DNA from: Symsagittifera roscoffensis
Taxonomy: Eukaryota > Xenacoelomorpha > Acoela > Convolutidae
Assembly (NCBI RefSeq): GCF_963678635.1
Contig: NC_087069.1
Coordinates: 40,724,831 to 40,788,830, forward strand
Direction of reading: 5' to 3'
Length of the DNA: 64,000 bases
Shown here: one piece after another, positions 8,899 through 17,426 of the stretch
Numbering within the stretch: position 1 is the first letter of the stretch
Layout of the letters: the number at the start of each line of letters is the position of its first letter
Notes under the pieces: generated by a model
Database searches by the model: none
Seen by the model: only the letters and a program-made list of their open reading frames with translations
Told to the model about the DNA's origin: nothing
Position numbers and translations under genes: made by a program

Positions 8899-9758
8899 TG
8901 ATGACTGCTGAAGAATTCATTCTAATTCCGAAACATTTATATGTTAAAGAGCAGCCACATGCTGCACGTGTTCTTCATGATAATAATATTAAACATAAAA
9001 ATGCTCAACTGTCCTATCTTAACCGGCTTAGACCCCAATTACCTCCACAAACTAGTAAGACTACTGCAACGAAGGAAACATTTACGGATAATGTTGAGCC
9101 CCAACAAGAACAGCTTAAACTGTTAACGGACGATGAAGAAGTACCGGTCGAACGTGTTAAAGACGAAAAACTAGAAGAGAAACACAATAGACAGACCGAA
9201 AGCATTTTAGGACAGTTACAAGTTTTAGAAGACAAAAAATTTGTTAGAGCAAAAACCGTACTTGAAATTATAGAAAATTCAGAAAGAGTAACCATAAACC
9301 ATGACAATGAGGTGATATATGTAGATAAAGTACCAACAGGACTTAAAGCTACAATATTTTTATACGACATACAACAACCAACGAAAAAACTACACAATCC
9401 GGCGTTCATTAACATTTTAACTGCTCTCAACTTGAATGAAAACCTGGTAATAAATCGAAATGCCAAACACGCGGTTCAGTCAGCGTCTTTTAACGCTCAA
9501 GAGAAACGAGAACCCGGACCCTCAAGAACCCGCTCAACATCGCCCACTTGGCAGGAAAAAAGTAGTGCAAACCTTAAGAGAAGTAAAAAACACAAACGAA
9601 AAAGTCTCAGCGGTAATAGAAAAACCCAAAACCAAAAACGTGAAAAAGAGTCAGAAGAAGGCTCTGACTCATACGGAACGCCCCATAACGATTCAGATTC
9701 TCCAACGTCAGAAAAGACGAAGGCGCAAACAAAACAATGGGAAAATTACCAAGATTGA
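8898..9758 (+). CDS. Conserved Polinton protein, unknown, with charged tail overlapping integrase
   Basis: The first ATG is at 8898 (or 8901), giving about 286 residues. The N-terminus reads F-I-L-I-P-K-H-L-Y-V-K-E-Q-P-H-A-A, a block I recall from Polinton proteins of unknown role. The centre is acidic and Gln-rich. Residues ~120-190 hold a second conserved-looking block (RAKTVLEIIENSERV ... VDKVPTGLKATIFLYD). The last ~95 residues are Lys/Arg/Ser-rich and are encoded in the same bases as the integrase N-terminus (9460-9758), in a different frame. It is probably a virion-associated or nucleic-acid-binding protein. Confidence 0.65.
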   Translation: MMTAEEFILIPKHLYVKEQPHAARVLHDNNIKHKNAQLSYLNRLRPQLPPQTSKTTATKETFTDNVEPQQEQLKLLTDDEEVPVERVKDEKLEEKHNRQTESILGQLQVLEDKKFVRAKTVLEIIENSERVTINHDNEVIYVDKVPTGLKATIFLYDIQQPTKKLHNPAFINILTALNLNENLVINRNAKHAVQSASFNAQEKREPGPSRTRSTSPTWQEKSSANLKRSKKHKRKSLSGNRKTQNQKREKESEEGSDSYGTPHNDSDSPTSEKTKAQTKQWENYQD

Positions 9759-10680
9759 AGAAAAATTGTTGAAAACTAAATACAGTGACAAAGGTCCCGC
9801 GTTATTTGGTAGTGTGAACAACTTGATAAAAGCAAGCAATTTGTCGCGAAAGAAAGTTAAACATTTCCTTCATACTGAACCTGCTTACACAAAATATCGA
9901 ACTGTGATCCGAAAAACGCCGCGACTCAAGGTCATAGTTTACGATATCGACGAAATCTGGTCATTAGATCTGGCCTTTGTTGATAAACTTGCCCAGTACA
10001 ACCATGATGTTAAGTATCTGCTTGTTGCAGTTGACTGCATGTCCCGCTATCTCAGAGTGCAACCCTTGAAATCAAAGTATGCTACTACAACAGCAGAAGC
10101 GTTCAAACTAATGATAACGACAAAACAACCGGAAAAAGTATGGGTGGACAAGGGCACAGAGTTTAAAGGGTCCTTCGAAGCATTATGTAAAAAGAAAGGC
10201 ATAAACACATATAGCACAGAGAGCGAGAAAAAGTCCGCATTCGCTGAGAGAAATATCCGTTCCTTGAAAAATCTTATTTATAAGTACTTGGAGGATAAAT
10301 GGACTTACTCATACATTGACAAATTGCAAGATTTTGTCAATGCAATTAATTCGAGAACAAATCGTGTCACAAATCTTGCACCAAATAAAGTAACTAAAAA
10401 AGATGTTCCTCGCCTGATTTCATTAAGAGCAGAACAGTCTTTGAAGTTAGTTCGACGTCCAAAGCTTTATGTTGGTGATTATGTTAGACTTGCCAAAGTA
10501 GACATACGTTTTCGCAAGGGTTACAAACAATCGTTCACCGATGAAGTGTTTGAAGTTTTTGACATACCAACACGAAATCCCCCAACATACAATTTGATTG
10601 ATTCTAACAGAGAACCGATTGAGGGAAAATTTTACGAGTCTGAACTGATTCGCGTTCTGGAGAAGGACAATCATGACTGA
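9460..10680 (+). CDS. Retroviral-type integrase (rve, DDE)
   Basis: 406 residues from ATG 9460. A basic N-terminal ~100 residues overlaps the previous gene. The catalytic core begins near EIWSLDLAFVDKL (first Asp), continues with YLLVAVDCMSRYL, has the second Asp in VWVDKGTEFKG, and the Glu in SAFAERNIRSLKNLIYKYL. The C-terminal part (YVGDYVRLAK ... FTDEVFEV ... GKFYESELIRV) fits the SH3/chromo-like tail of Polinton integrases. It should insert the element and generate the 6-bp target duplication actually seen. The stop overlaps the penton start by 8 nt. Confidence 0.93.
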   Translation: MPNTRFSQRLLTLKRNENPDPQEPAQHRPLGRKKVVQTLREVKNTNEKVSAVIEKPKTKNVKKSQKKALTHTERPITIQILQRQKRRRRKQNNGKITKIEEKLLKTKYSDKGPALFGSVNNLIKASNLSRKKVKHFLHTEPAYTKYRTVIRKTPRLKVIVYDIDEIWSLDLAFVDKLAQYNHDVKYLLVAVDCMSRYLRVQPLKSKYATTTAEAFKLMITTKQPEKVWVDKGTEFKGSFEALCKKKGINTYSTESEKKSAFAERNIRSLKNLIYKYLEDKWTYSYIDKLQDFVNAINSRTNRVTNLAPNKVTKKDVPRLISLRAEQSLKLVRRPKLYVGDYVRLAKVDIRFRKGYKQSFTDEVFEVFDIPTRNPPTYNLIDSNREPIEGKFYESELIRVLEKDNHD

Positions 10681-11566
10681 GGGCACTTCCGACAGTCTTT
10701 TCACCCATAATGTTCCCCCTTCCTTCACAATTACCCTAGTTTCATCTGCATCAATGAACGTTTTTAAGGATAACACTCTGGCCAACTTCAAAAATCTCCT
10801 GAGTGAAGAAATAAATTTGCAAGGTGAATGGAGAGTAGCAGTTACAGAAATTACCTTCCCTACTCAGATAAACAACGTAACTGACAACAACATTGTGTAC
10901 TACAAAAAAGATCGGGTTATAGCAAGCATGAAAGTTGAGAAAGACAAGATCTCCAGACCTTACCTTGGAGAAACAGCAAAATTAACAAAAGGAGAATATA
11001 CGAGCATTGATCAAATACTGGACGAGATTCGTCGAAAGACAGAATTAGAGAAATTGGATTACGTAATAGATCCAATAACCAAACATCTTTCCTTATGGCT
11101 GCATTATTGGGAAGGTATAACTTTTTCAAGCCCGCAAATTCCTAGTCTACTTGGATTCAAAGGCGTCAGAGATGGAACTGGTTATCATATAGGTTACAAA
11201 CAAGGAAGCACGAAACATAGCACATTCTCTACCCAAGATCTTATTGCTGACTATCCCGTTGATGTATGCGCTGGTACTCAGCTTATGTTTATTTATCTGG
11301 ACATAATTCATTATCAAATAGTCGGAGACACAAAAGCACCCCTTTTACGAGTCATTGATACAAATCGTCGAGTGAAAAACGGTTACGCATGTACAATTGA
11401 ACCGAATCATCGTAAAGTGTTTAGTAATTTGGATTTTAAAAAACTTTTGGTCAATAATATTTCCAATATTTCTGTGAACTTGCGCACAGAAACTGGAGGA
11501 CTTGTTCCTTTCGCTGGAGGGGGAAAAGTTGTTCTGACTTTGAAATTTCAAAAGTTTAGCAATTGA
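10673..11566 (+). CDS. Minor capsid (penton-type) protein
   Basis: 297 residues from ATG 10673 overlapping the integrase stop. The N-terminal half carries F-x-I-T-L-x-S-x-A-S-M-N-V-F-K-D-N-T-L followed by L-Q-G-E-W-R-V-A-V-T-E-I-T-F-P. This is the signature opening of Polinton/adintovirus penton proteins (single jelly roll). The position directly before the core protein and major capsid protein agrees. It would form the fivefold vertices. Intact frame. Confidence 0.85.
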   Translation: MTEGTSDSLFTHNVPPSFTITLVSSASMNVFKDNTLANFKNLLSEEINLQGEWRVAVTEITFPTQINNVTDNNIVYYKKDRVIASMKVEKDKISRPYLGETAKLTKGEYTSIDQILDEIRRKTELEKLDYVIDPITKHLSLWLHYWEGITFSSPQIPSLLGFKGVRDGTGYHIGYKQGSTKHSTFSTQDLIADYPVDVCAGTQLMFIYLDIIHYQIVGDTKAPLLRVIDTNRRVKNGYACTIEPNHRKVFSNLDFKKLLVNNISNISVNLRTETGGLVPFAGGGKVVLTLKFQKFSN

Positions 11567-11571
11567 TCAAA

Positions 11572-11979
11572 ATGGATTCATATTACCACAACCAAGCAAA
11601 CCTACCACATTTCTCGGGGCATTATAGACAACGAGGCAGTGGCTTCGGTGCATTAGCCTTGGGAATAGGAAGAGTCGCACTTCCACTGGCTCGAAAATTT
11701 GTGATACCCGCGGCTAAAAAAATCGGAAAAGAACTACTTCTTCAGGCAGCTCCAGAACTGATAGAAGTTGCAACAAAAAGAAAAAGTCCTAAGCAGGCAC
11801 TCAAAAGCACCGTTAGAAAAACAATCAAAAAGCAAGTAGGAGGAGGAAGTAGATCTCGGAAAAGTCATCCGAAAAGAACGACGGCGTTTAAACGAAAAAC
11901 GAGACGCGTCATTCCCAGAAAACGAACTGCACAGAGAAGTCGCTCCGATTTCTTTACAAGGGTTAAAAATGATTTCTAA
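11572..11979 (+). CDS. Basic core / pVI-pX-like virion protein
   Basis: The first ATG is at 11572 (135 residues). The N-terminal third has a Gly/Ala-rich amphipathic segment (GSGFGALALGIG...ALPLARKF...). Its C-terminal half is extremely Lys/Arg-rich (KSTVRKTIKKQVGGG, KRKTRRVIPRKR). This layout matches adenovirus pVI/pX-like core proteins described in adintoviruses and Polintons: membrane-active or protease-cleaved precursor plus DNA condensation. It starts 5 bp after the penton stop and ends 11 nt inside the major capsid gene. Confidence 0.7.
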   Translation: MDSYYHNQANLPHFSGHYRQRGSGFGALALGIGRVALPLARKFVIPAAKKIGKELLLQAAPELIEVATKRKSPKQALKSTVRKTIKKQVGGGSRSRKSHPKRTTAFKRKTRRVIPRKRTAQRSRSDFFTRVKNDF

Positions 11980-13285
11980 TTTAATCCCGAGTGAAGCAAC
12001 TCACAGCTCCTTGGACTTATTTGAGAAACCGCCTTTGCTTGTCACTTTTGAAAATGCATTCACCCAAAAAATTGGACCTTCCTACTCCCCTGATGGTCCT
12101 ATGCTAGAGTTTGAAGTACTCGGCGACAGAAATAATTTCATCGATCTTCAACGTACTCGTTTGGAAATAGTTGCACGAATTGTTCGAAGCAATGGAAACG
12201 TGCTTCGAACACATGCTACAGAGGCGGCAAACAGAGATACGCCGTATTTTGTTAACAATCCTTTATCTTCATTATTTTCTGAGTGTACACTGTCTCTGAA
12301 TGGTGAAAAAATATCAACTACCAATGCTAATTTTGCCCATAAAAGCTTTATTGAGACCGAGTTTTCATACGGTAATGATGCCAAGAAAACATGGTTGGCT
12401 TGTCAAGGTTATTATTATGAAGAAAATCCATCAGCCATTGACGGTGCTGGAAGGAGAGCTGATGATGTTACGGAGCGTAAAGGTCTCGTTGCGGCCTCGA
12501 GCGAGCTGAAGCTATTTGGTAAAATTGCTTGCGATTTTTTGTCGTGTGACAAGCATCTACTTAGCGGTGTGACAATAAGATTGTCTCTTAGACGTTCTCC
12601 TAATGATTTTGTTGTCATATCTGAAGATGCAGCTAAACACTACAAGGTCCAAATAATCGAAGCTAACCTCTATGTCAGAAAGATGACTGTGACTGACTAT
12701 GTTCTCTCATCAATAGAAAAAACTTTGTTGAAGAACCCGGCAATTTACAATTACATCGAAGTAGTACCAAAAACGTTTCTCGCAACTGCAGGAGTACAAA
12801 GCTGGCGACAAGAGGATGTTTTTGCAAAAGAACCTGTTCGAAGAATGATAGTAGCAATGAGCATAAACGAAGCATATTTGGGTACTAATAGAACAAACCC
12901 TTTTCATTACCAGAAATTTGGGTTGAATGAGATCATTGTTTACAGAAACGGTCTACCCATTGCCGGAACTCCCATCTCAACATCAGACAATAAAAGAATT
13001 TATTACAATACGCTTGAGGCTCTTGATTTTGTTTTAAACACTAGTCATGGAATCAGTCTCGCTAATTATGATAATCATTATATTATGGCTTTTGATCTCA
13101 CGTCTACTCAGGAGGCTTCACACGATTTTATTCATCCTGAATTGACCAATTGCACTATTTCGCTCGAACTCAAGTTTGACGCAGGTCTCGCTAATAACGT
13201 CGAGTTATTGTTTATGGGAGAGCGTGCATCAACAGTTTATGTGCGTTCAGATAGAAAAATTACCAAAAACACTCTTATGACCTAA
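11969..13285 (+). CDS. Major capsid protein (double jelly roll)
   Basis: 438 residues from ATG 11969. Order and features fit the Polinton/adintovirus hexon-like protein: an N-terminal strand block (LEFEVLGDRNNFIDLQRTRLEI) with the F-I-D-L pattern common to this family, a LSLNGEKI segment, a long central region, and a C-terminal block (AFDLT ... LTNCTISLELKFDAGL). The usual family size is about 400-600 residues. The frame is intact. Its product would build the trimeric capsomers of a virion. Confidence 0.88.
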   Translation: MISNLIPSEATHSSLDLFEKPPLLVTFENAFTQKIGPSYSPDGPMLEFEVLGDRNNFIDLQRTRLEIVARIVRSNGNVLRTHATEAANRDTPYFVNNPLSSLFSECTLSLNGEKISTTNANFAHKSFIETEFSYGNDAKKTWLACQGYYYEENPSAIDGAGRRADDVTERKGLVAASSELKLFGKIACDFLSCDKHLLSGVTIRLSLRRSPNDFVVISEDAAKHYKVQIIEANLYVRKMTVTDYVLSSIEKTLLKNPAIYNYIEVVPKTFLATAGVQSWRQEDVFAKEPVRRMIVAMSINEAYLGTNRTNPFHYQKFGLNEIIVYRNGLPIAGTPISTSDNKRIYYNTLEALDFVLNTSHGISLANYDNHYIMAFDLTSTQEASHDFIHPELTNCTISLELKFDAGLANNVELLFMGERASTVYVRSDRKITKNTLMT

Positions 13286-13292
13286 GATAGAC

Positions 13293-13730
13293 ATGGATAA
13301 TCTTCAACTAGTAGAAATTATTAACCGTTGTAAACATTTGAAACATCGCTTTAGAGGTGTTTTTCCGGCAGATTTGCCATGCTCTTCAGTACTGAAAAAC
13401 GATAATACGTTCATGATTATGAATGCCTCACCATCGGATCAACCTGGAACCCACTGGTTGCTTTTTGCTCAAGCTGGAGGACAGATATTCTTCGCAGATC
13501 CTCTAGGTAAACGATTATGTGATTATCCCCTCGTGTACAAGAATATGCGACGAACAATTCACGAGGGAAATCAGCTACTGTTGAAAAAACCAATACAATC
13601 AGCTGATTCAGTGTTATGCGGACTTTATTGTATTTATGTTGCTCATGTTATAATTACAAACAAATTTCCAATAGGTTTCAAACTTAATGATCATGATTTG
13701 ATAAGATTTGCCAAACATATGTTATTCTAA
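13293..13730 (+). CDS. Adenain-type cysteine protease (maturation protease)
   Basis: 145 residues, ATG at 13293, 7 bp after the capsid stop. The catalytic triad is readable: His in PGTHWLLF (~residue 53), Asp in FFADPLGKR (~68), Cys in SVLCGLYCIY (~110), with the oxyanion Gln in PIQSADS just before it. This is the C5/ULP-like order seen in adenovirus protease and Polintons. Expected role is cleavage of precursor core proteins during virion maturation. It is the last plus-strand gene of the morphogenesis cluster. Confidence 0.9.
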   Translation: MDNLQLVEIINRCKHLKHRFRGVFPADLPCSSVLKNDNTFMIMNASPSDQPGTHWLLFAQAGGQIFFADPLGKRLCDYPLVYKNMRRTIHEGNQLLLKKPIQSADSVLCGLYCIYVAHVIITNKFPIGFKLNDHDLIRFAKHMLF

Positions 13731-14007
13731 ATTAATTTATTGATGTTTTTGTAAAATTTATAAATTCGTTTTTTTTTTTTCAATTCATTCTTATTAACAA
13801 CAAAGTTTTTTTCTGCAAGTTTATGTGAACCGCGAAAAGTTTCATATCAAGTCCTTCGAATTATTAAGGCATGGCCGTTTGGTTTAAGGGGCAATAGCTA
13901 ACCCGGCGTTGCTCGTCGCTACGCTCCTCGGGAACGCCTCCCGCTTGTGTAGTAACAATTTTTTTTTTTTTTTTTTTTGGTATACAAGAGCGAAAGAAAA
14001 CCAATAT
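13731..14007. other. AT-rich spacer with convergent gene ends and inverted repeat
   Basis: 277 bp between the protease stop and the end of a minus-strand gene. It holds the 104-bp inverted repeat and a T20-type homopolymer (about 13960-13979). It is likely the shared 3' region of converging transcripts. Confidence 0.6.
13840..13943 (-). repeat. Internal 104-bp inverted repeat, left copy
   Basis: It reads as the reverse complement of 17427-17530 with few differences (a third copy is at 74-177). It includes GGCATGGCCGTTTGG, GGGGCAATAGCTAACCC and the near-mirror CTCGTCGCTACGCTCCTC block, and is GC-rich against an AT-rich background. The two copies bound the 3.7-kb module with the minus-strand genes. 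Confidence 0.9.
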
Positions 14008-14634
14008 TTAAAACTTGAATTTCTTCTCCATGATAAATTTCACAAACAAAGTGTTTGAATCAATTTCCATACAACCATACCCACTTAAAATTATGTCAAT
14101 TATTTTAGAAAACTCAGCAGCGTTTTCACCATTCAAAATATTAGTAAAGCGTTCAATTGTTACGTTAGTAATCAGGTCAGTTTGAGTTTGAACAGATTTA
14201 GTCTGCGAGCCGAAGCAAACTTGAGGCAATCGTCTGCGAACTGGAACACCACTAACATCTAAGTTGTTGATAGAGTTATAATTCACAGCTATTTTCAGTT
14301 TTTCCATCAGAGGGCCAGACAATTCATAGTTGGAGCAACCCAAAATTAAATATTTGAATGTAGAGAGAAGACAAGGAACAACGAAGGCTTTTGAAGTCAT
14401 CTTGTTAAGTAAATCGGTAGACTCTTTCGTAAATTCGACCAGCACATGATAATGTTTTTCGTTGTCAATCGAATGGTTGCAAAAATCTAATTTATTCGAA
14501 TGGGAGGATACTGCAAAATTTGCTTTTGAAGCGAAGCCTGAAAAGTTGGGTTCATGATTCAGGATGAAAAATTTGTAATTTTTACGGAATTGTTTGAAAT
14601 AATCAGGGGATTGCTCATACATTGCTTCAACCAT
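14008..14634 (-). CDS. Minus-strand Polinton protein with HUH/Rep-like motif, 208 aa
   Basis: 208 residues, ATG at 14634. Residues ~20-30 read K-F-F-I-L-N-H-E-P, reminiscent of Rep motif I. Residues ~60-70 read K-H-Y-H-V-L-V-E-F, which has the H-x-H-V-L pattern of HUH endonuclease motif II; a Tyr/Lys-containing block (TFKYLILGCSNYEL) follows about 30 residues later, where motif III would sit. No helicase domain follows. The assignment is an inference from short motifs only. It lies 37 bp downstream of the PC4-like gene on the same strand and may be co-transcribed. Confidence 0.6.
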   Translation of the reverse strand: MVEAMYEQSPDYFKQFRKNYKFFILNHEPNFSGFASKANFAVSSHSNKLDFCNHSIDNEKHYHVLVEFTKESTDLLNKMTSKAFVVPCLLSTFKYLILGCSNYELSGPLMEKLKIAVNYNSINNLDVSGVPVRRRLPQVCFGSQTKSVQTQTDLITNVTIERFTNILNGENAAEFSKIIDIILSGYGCMEIDSNTLFVKFIMEKKFKF

Positions 14635-14671
14635 TGCTTTGAAGTTTCAATCGAATAACGAGTTGATAATG

Positions 14672-15031
14672 TTACACAACCCGACAGTTATCATCGTTTT
14701 CACTTTCGCATTCCTTTTCAGAGCATGAAGATTTTTTAGATTTGTTTCGCTTTTTTCTAAGTTTTTCAGTCACGTCGCAGTTTTTTGCTTTCGTCAACCT
14801 TTTAATTTTTGTGTAATTGTCCGCCAAGGACTCGAATTCACCAGTTGACAAAGTTATTCCTTGTCGATACTTAAAAGTTCCCTCTTCGTCTTTTTTGTAC
14901 AATTTGATAGTTATGTAAGTACCGGTCTGTGCGAATGTTTTTGCACCGACTCTAACTAAACGTTTATCATTCGAAGATATATCCCTAAAATCATCGAAAT
15001 AGTCTACATCCGTGTCAAGAGAAGCGTACAT
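14672..15031 (-). CDS. PC4-like ssDNA-binding protein (minus-strand copy)
   Basis: 119 residues, ATG at 15031. Residues ~38-72 match the PC4/p15 layout: T-Y-I-T-I-K-L-Y-K-K-D-E-E-G-x-x-K-x-R-Q-G-I-T-L-S-x-x-E-F-E-S-L. The C-terminus is Lys/Arg-rich and then acidic (KKRNKSKKSS, then ECESENDD). In PC4 the basic segment flanks the ssDNA-binding beta surface. Likely role: single-strand DNA binding in replication or late transcription of the element. Confidence 0.65.
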   Translation of the reverse strand: MYASLDTDVDYFDDFRDISSNDKRLVRVGAKTFAQTGTYITIKLYKKDEEGTFKYRQGITLSTGEFESLADNYTKIKRLTKAKNCDVTEKLRKKRNKSKKSSCSEKECESENDDNCRVV

Positions 15032-15657
15032 TATAAATGAATAACAACCAACTGGTTTTTAGTGTGGAACGTTGAAGAATGACTGATCACAGTATACGAG
15101 ACAGATCATGCGCTCCCAAAGTAAAAATTTAGGTGATAAAGTTTACGAGCGCCCTAAGCCATATTGATAAGACTTAATCACCAAGGATATAATTTCTTTA
15201 ACGATAAACCTCTTTTTATATGGGTATTTAGTTACTTTTTCCCCCGGCTATACTCTAAAAATCTTCTAGTGTTATTTATTGTGACGGTTATTTTAATGAC
15301 TGTTATGAATCATGGTAATGAATTTCTAACAGCATAACAATGAATGTCTGGCAAACTATCATGAAAACTTGATTTTGAGTGCTTTCGCCCGTAGCCACTA
15401 TAATAAAGCTGTCACATAAATCTAAAAAATCGGGTTTTCACATTCATTCCTAACATGACCTCAGGCGTCATGCTTAAAAGAATGAATAAAATTTGATAGC
15501 CTCGCCTAAAAAGTTATTAGCTTTGACCTAATTGAACTATGCCACCCCTTTCCTGATCTCATTTTCATTAATAAACTTTTCATACTTTTCATTCTCTCAA
15601 TTTCATTTCGGTAGTTCAGTCATTTCATTTTAACAAAACTTTAAACCTCTTCAAGTC
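15032..15657. promoter_or_regulatory. Divergent intergenic region, likely two promoters
   Basis: 626 AT-rich bp between a minus-strand start (15031) and a plus-strand start (15658). TATA-like blocks include 'actataataaagc' near 15398 and 'ctttttatatggg' near 15209. No open frame or RNA gene is recognisable. Position alone suggests a divergent promoter. Confidence 0.4.
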
Positions 15658-16302
15658 ATGACTAGTCCTTTACAAATAATCTCAGTGTCTGATCGAGAAA
15701 GAACCATTATCTACCAAACATACACGAGAGAGTCGATTGCAGTCATCCATCAACAGAAAGAGAGAGTCTCTCCGTCTACAGCAAGTCCGTTCAATGACTT
15801 GGCTCCCCGAAAAAACGACGAGAATCAAAACGAGGAATGGACTACAAAAAGTCATATCATGCTACCAAACTACCTCCTTGATCACATCGATCTACTTAGA
15901 CAGAATCGAAAACGAATGTACGAGAGTTGCACTATTCACGAGAGCTATCCGGCATTAGAAAAGACGGAGATAAACGACACAACCTCGCTCGAGCAGTCTC
16001 CAAGAAAAATTCTCTTCGCGTATGACTGCGAGTCAATGCCGTTGTATGAAAATCAGGAGGGATGTATTCGTGACTATGCAGAGCGCGAAGCGTACTGGGA
16101 TATTCCGACAGCAATGTCTCCCGAGTCGTTTGTTAGGGGACCAGTTTCAACTCCAGAACAATCAACTTCCTATTCGGATGCTCGGGTTTCATCTAGTGCG
16201 GAGACAATTGATCTAGTCACCCCAGATCTCATTCAAGGCACTCCTCCAAATGCAGCTTGCTATGCGCCAAAAAAGAGAAAACTACAGTTTCGAGGTTTCT
16301 AA
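15658..16302 (+). CDS. Polinton accessory protein with C-terminal NLS, 214 aa
   Basis: 214 residues from ATG 15658. Low-complexity, Ser/Thr/Pro/Glu-rich, with no transmembrane segment and no enzyme motif that I recognise. The end reads A-P-K-K-R-K-L, a classical monopartite nuclear localisation signal. The polar composition suggests a regulatory or host-interacting nuclear protein. No L-x-C-x-E motif is present. It stands alone between the minus-strand pair and the polymerase region. Confidence 0.6.
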   Translation: MTSPLQIISVSDRERTIIYQTYTRESIAVIHQQKERVSPSTASPFNDLAPRKNDENQNEEWTTKSHIMLPNYLLDHIDLLRQNRKRMYESCTIHESYPALEKTEINDTTSLEQSPRKILFAYDCESMPLYENQEGCIRDYAEREAYWDIPTAMSPESFVRGPVSTPEQSTSYSDARVSSSAETIDLVTPDLIQGTPPNAACYAPKKRKLQFRGF

Positions 16303-16553
16303 TAACTTAAACAAAAAACTTTCCTTCTTTTGTTTCAAATATTATTCCAAGGTTTTATATTTTCATTTTTGTTTGATTTGACTTCTAAGCTGTTTTAACA
16401 TTACTGTGTGTATATTTTTTGTCTCAGTTTTTATTTTGCTTAATAGATCAATTAAAGTTTGCCCCGTAAAGTTTTCAGCAAAATCTTAGAGAAAAACTAG
16501 AAAAAAATCAGAAATCGAGAATAATTTTACGCTAAAATTGTTGTTTGAGAAAG

Positions 16554-16554
<1 letters not shown>
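16303..16554. other. AT-rich non-coding spacer
   Basis: About 250 bp after the NLS-protein gene with several TTTT/AAAA stretches. 'caattaaag' and 'aataat' signals are possible polyadenylation sites; nothing else seen. Confidence 0.35.

Positions 16555-16587
<33 letters not shown>
16555..16587. repeat. (GA)n microsatellite
   Basis: An uninterrupted GA dinucleotide run of about 16 units. A CT-rich partner (TCCTCTCTCTCTC, about 16739-16751) lies downstream and could pair with it. Confidence 0.9.
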
Positions 16588-16589
<2 letters not shown>

Positions 16590-16815
16590 ATACACTTGCT
16601 CACTAGTGAACCCCATTTGGAATATCCTTTTCGGGATATTGCTTTCTTTTCAAAAGAAAGATAAATATGGAAGGGTCCAACATTTTCTTGTTGGTAGTCC
16701 AACCATATTTATTTGGCTTTTTTATCAAACACTCTCTGTCCTCTCTCTCTCATCATACTTTGTGCCCGGTGGGGTTAGCCAGGTCTTACGCAAAGTAACA
16801 GAGAGTGTTTTAAGC
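16590..16815. other. Nested hairpin-forming region (candidate structured element)
   Basis: Several inverted pairs lie in 225 bp: ATATCCTTTTCGGGATAT (about 16623-16640), CTTTCTTTTCAAAAGAAAG (about 16642-16660), ATAAATATGG paired with CCATATTTAT (about 16661-16714) with a CCAACA/TGTTGG inner stem, and AACACTCTCTGT paired with ACAGAGAGTGTT (about 16728-16811). It is non-coding despite a chance frame through it. Confidence 0.55.
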
Positions 16816-17426
16816 CATAAATCTGCATTATATTACATTCATATACATGTTTTGGGTGAAAAACGGACAATTTTTTGGTAAAAATGTGAAAAAAAAAAAA
16901 AATTATGTTTTTTTTTCGAAAAATGAACATGACCCTTAACCCTGCTCAGAAATTCATGGCAAATTGATTGAGGGTAGTTTCAATGGATTTGGAGAGAAAA
17001 AAAAATTTTTCCCAATTTTTTTTTTCAATATTTTCACAAAAATCAGATTTTCTCAAAAAATCACAACTTTTCAGGCGTCTACTCTCATTGATTGGGCTAT
17101 AATTGTTTTTTTTTTTTGAATTTCTACGCTTGTCCTAATTACGTATCAGATAGCTCCTAAAAATTTCAAACCACATTCACTTGAATTTAAAACGAACGAA
17201 TAATTCAAGCTAAAAATGAAGGAAAAAAGAAGTTAAAAAATTATGTTTTTTAAATTTCGAACTTGACCAGTAGAACTGTGCTCGAGGTCCCACAAAACTT
17301 ACTGGTTTTTTTGTTGATAGATTTAAAAGACACTTTTTTAAACATTACTTTTCCTTTTTTCACAACAAAAAGTTTGAGGTTTTCCTTTATTTTGAAAAAA
17401 AAAAAATTTCACTTGAAATTACAGAA
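16816..17426. other. Non-coding A/T homopolymer-rich region
   Basis: About 600 bp rich in A and T runs (16890-16902, 17000-17030, 17107-17119). No credible gene. The second copy of the 2,191-bp direct repeat starts within it at 17354. Confidence 0.5.

Noticed and set aside
9014-9466. 150-residue minus-strand frame with hydrophobic Ser/Leu-rich content
   Set aside because: Shadow of the plus-strand conserved gene at 8898-9758; its composition follows from the opposite strand.
16555-16881. Frame beginning with a run of Arg-Glu repeats
   Set aside because: It is translation of the (GA)n microsatellite and the hairpin region.
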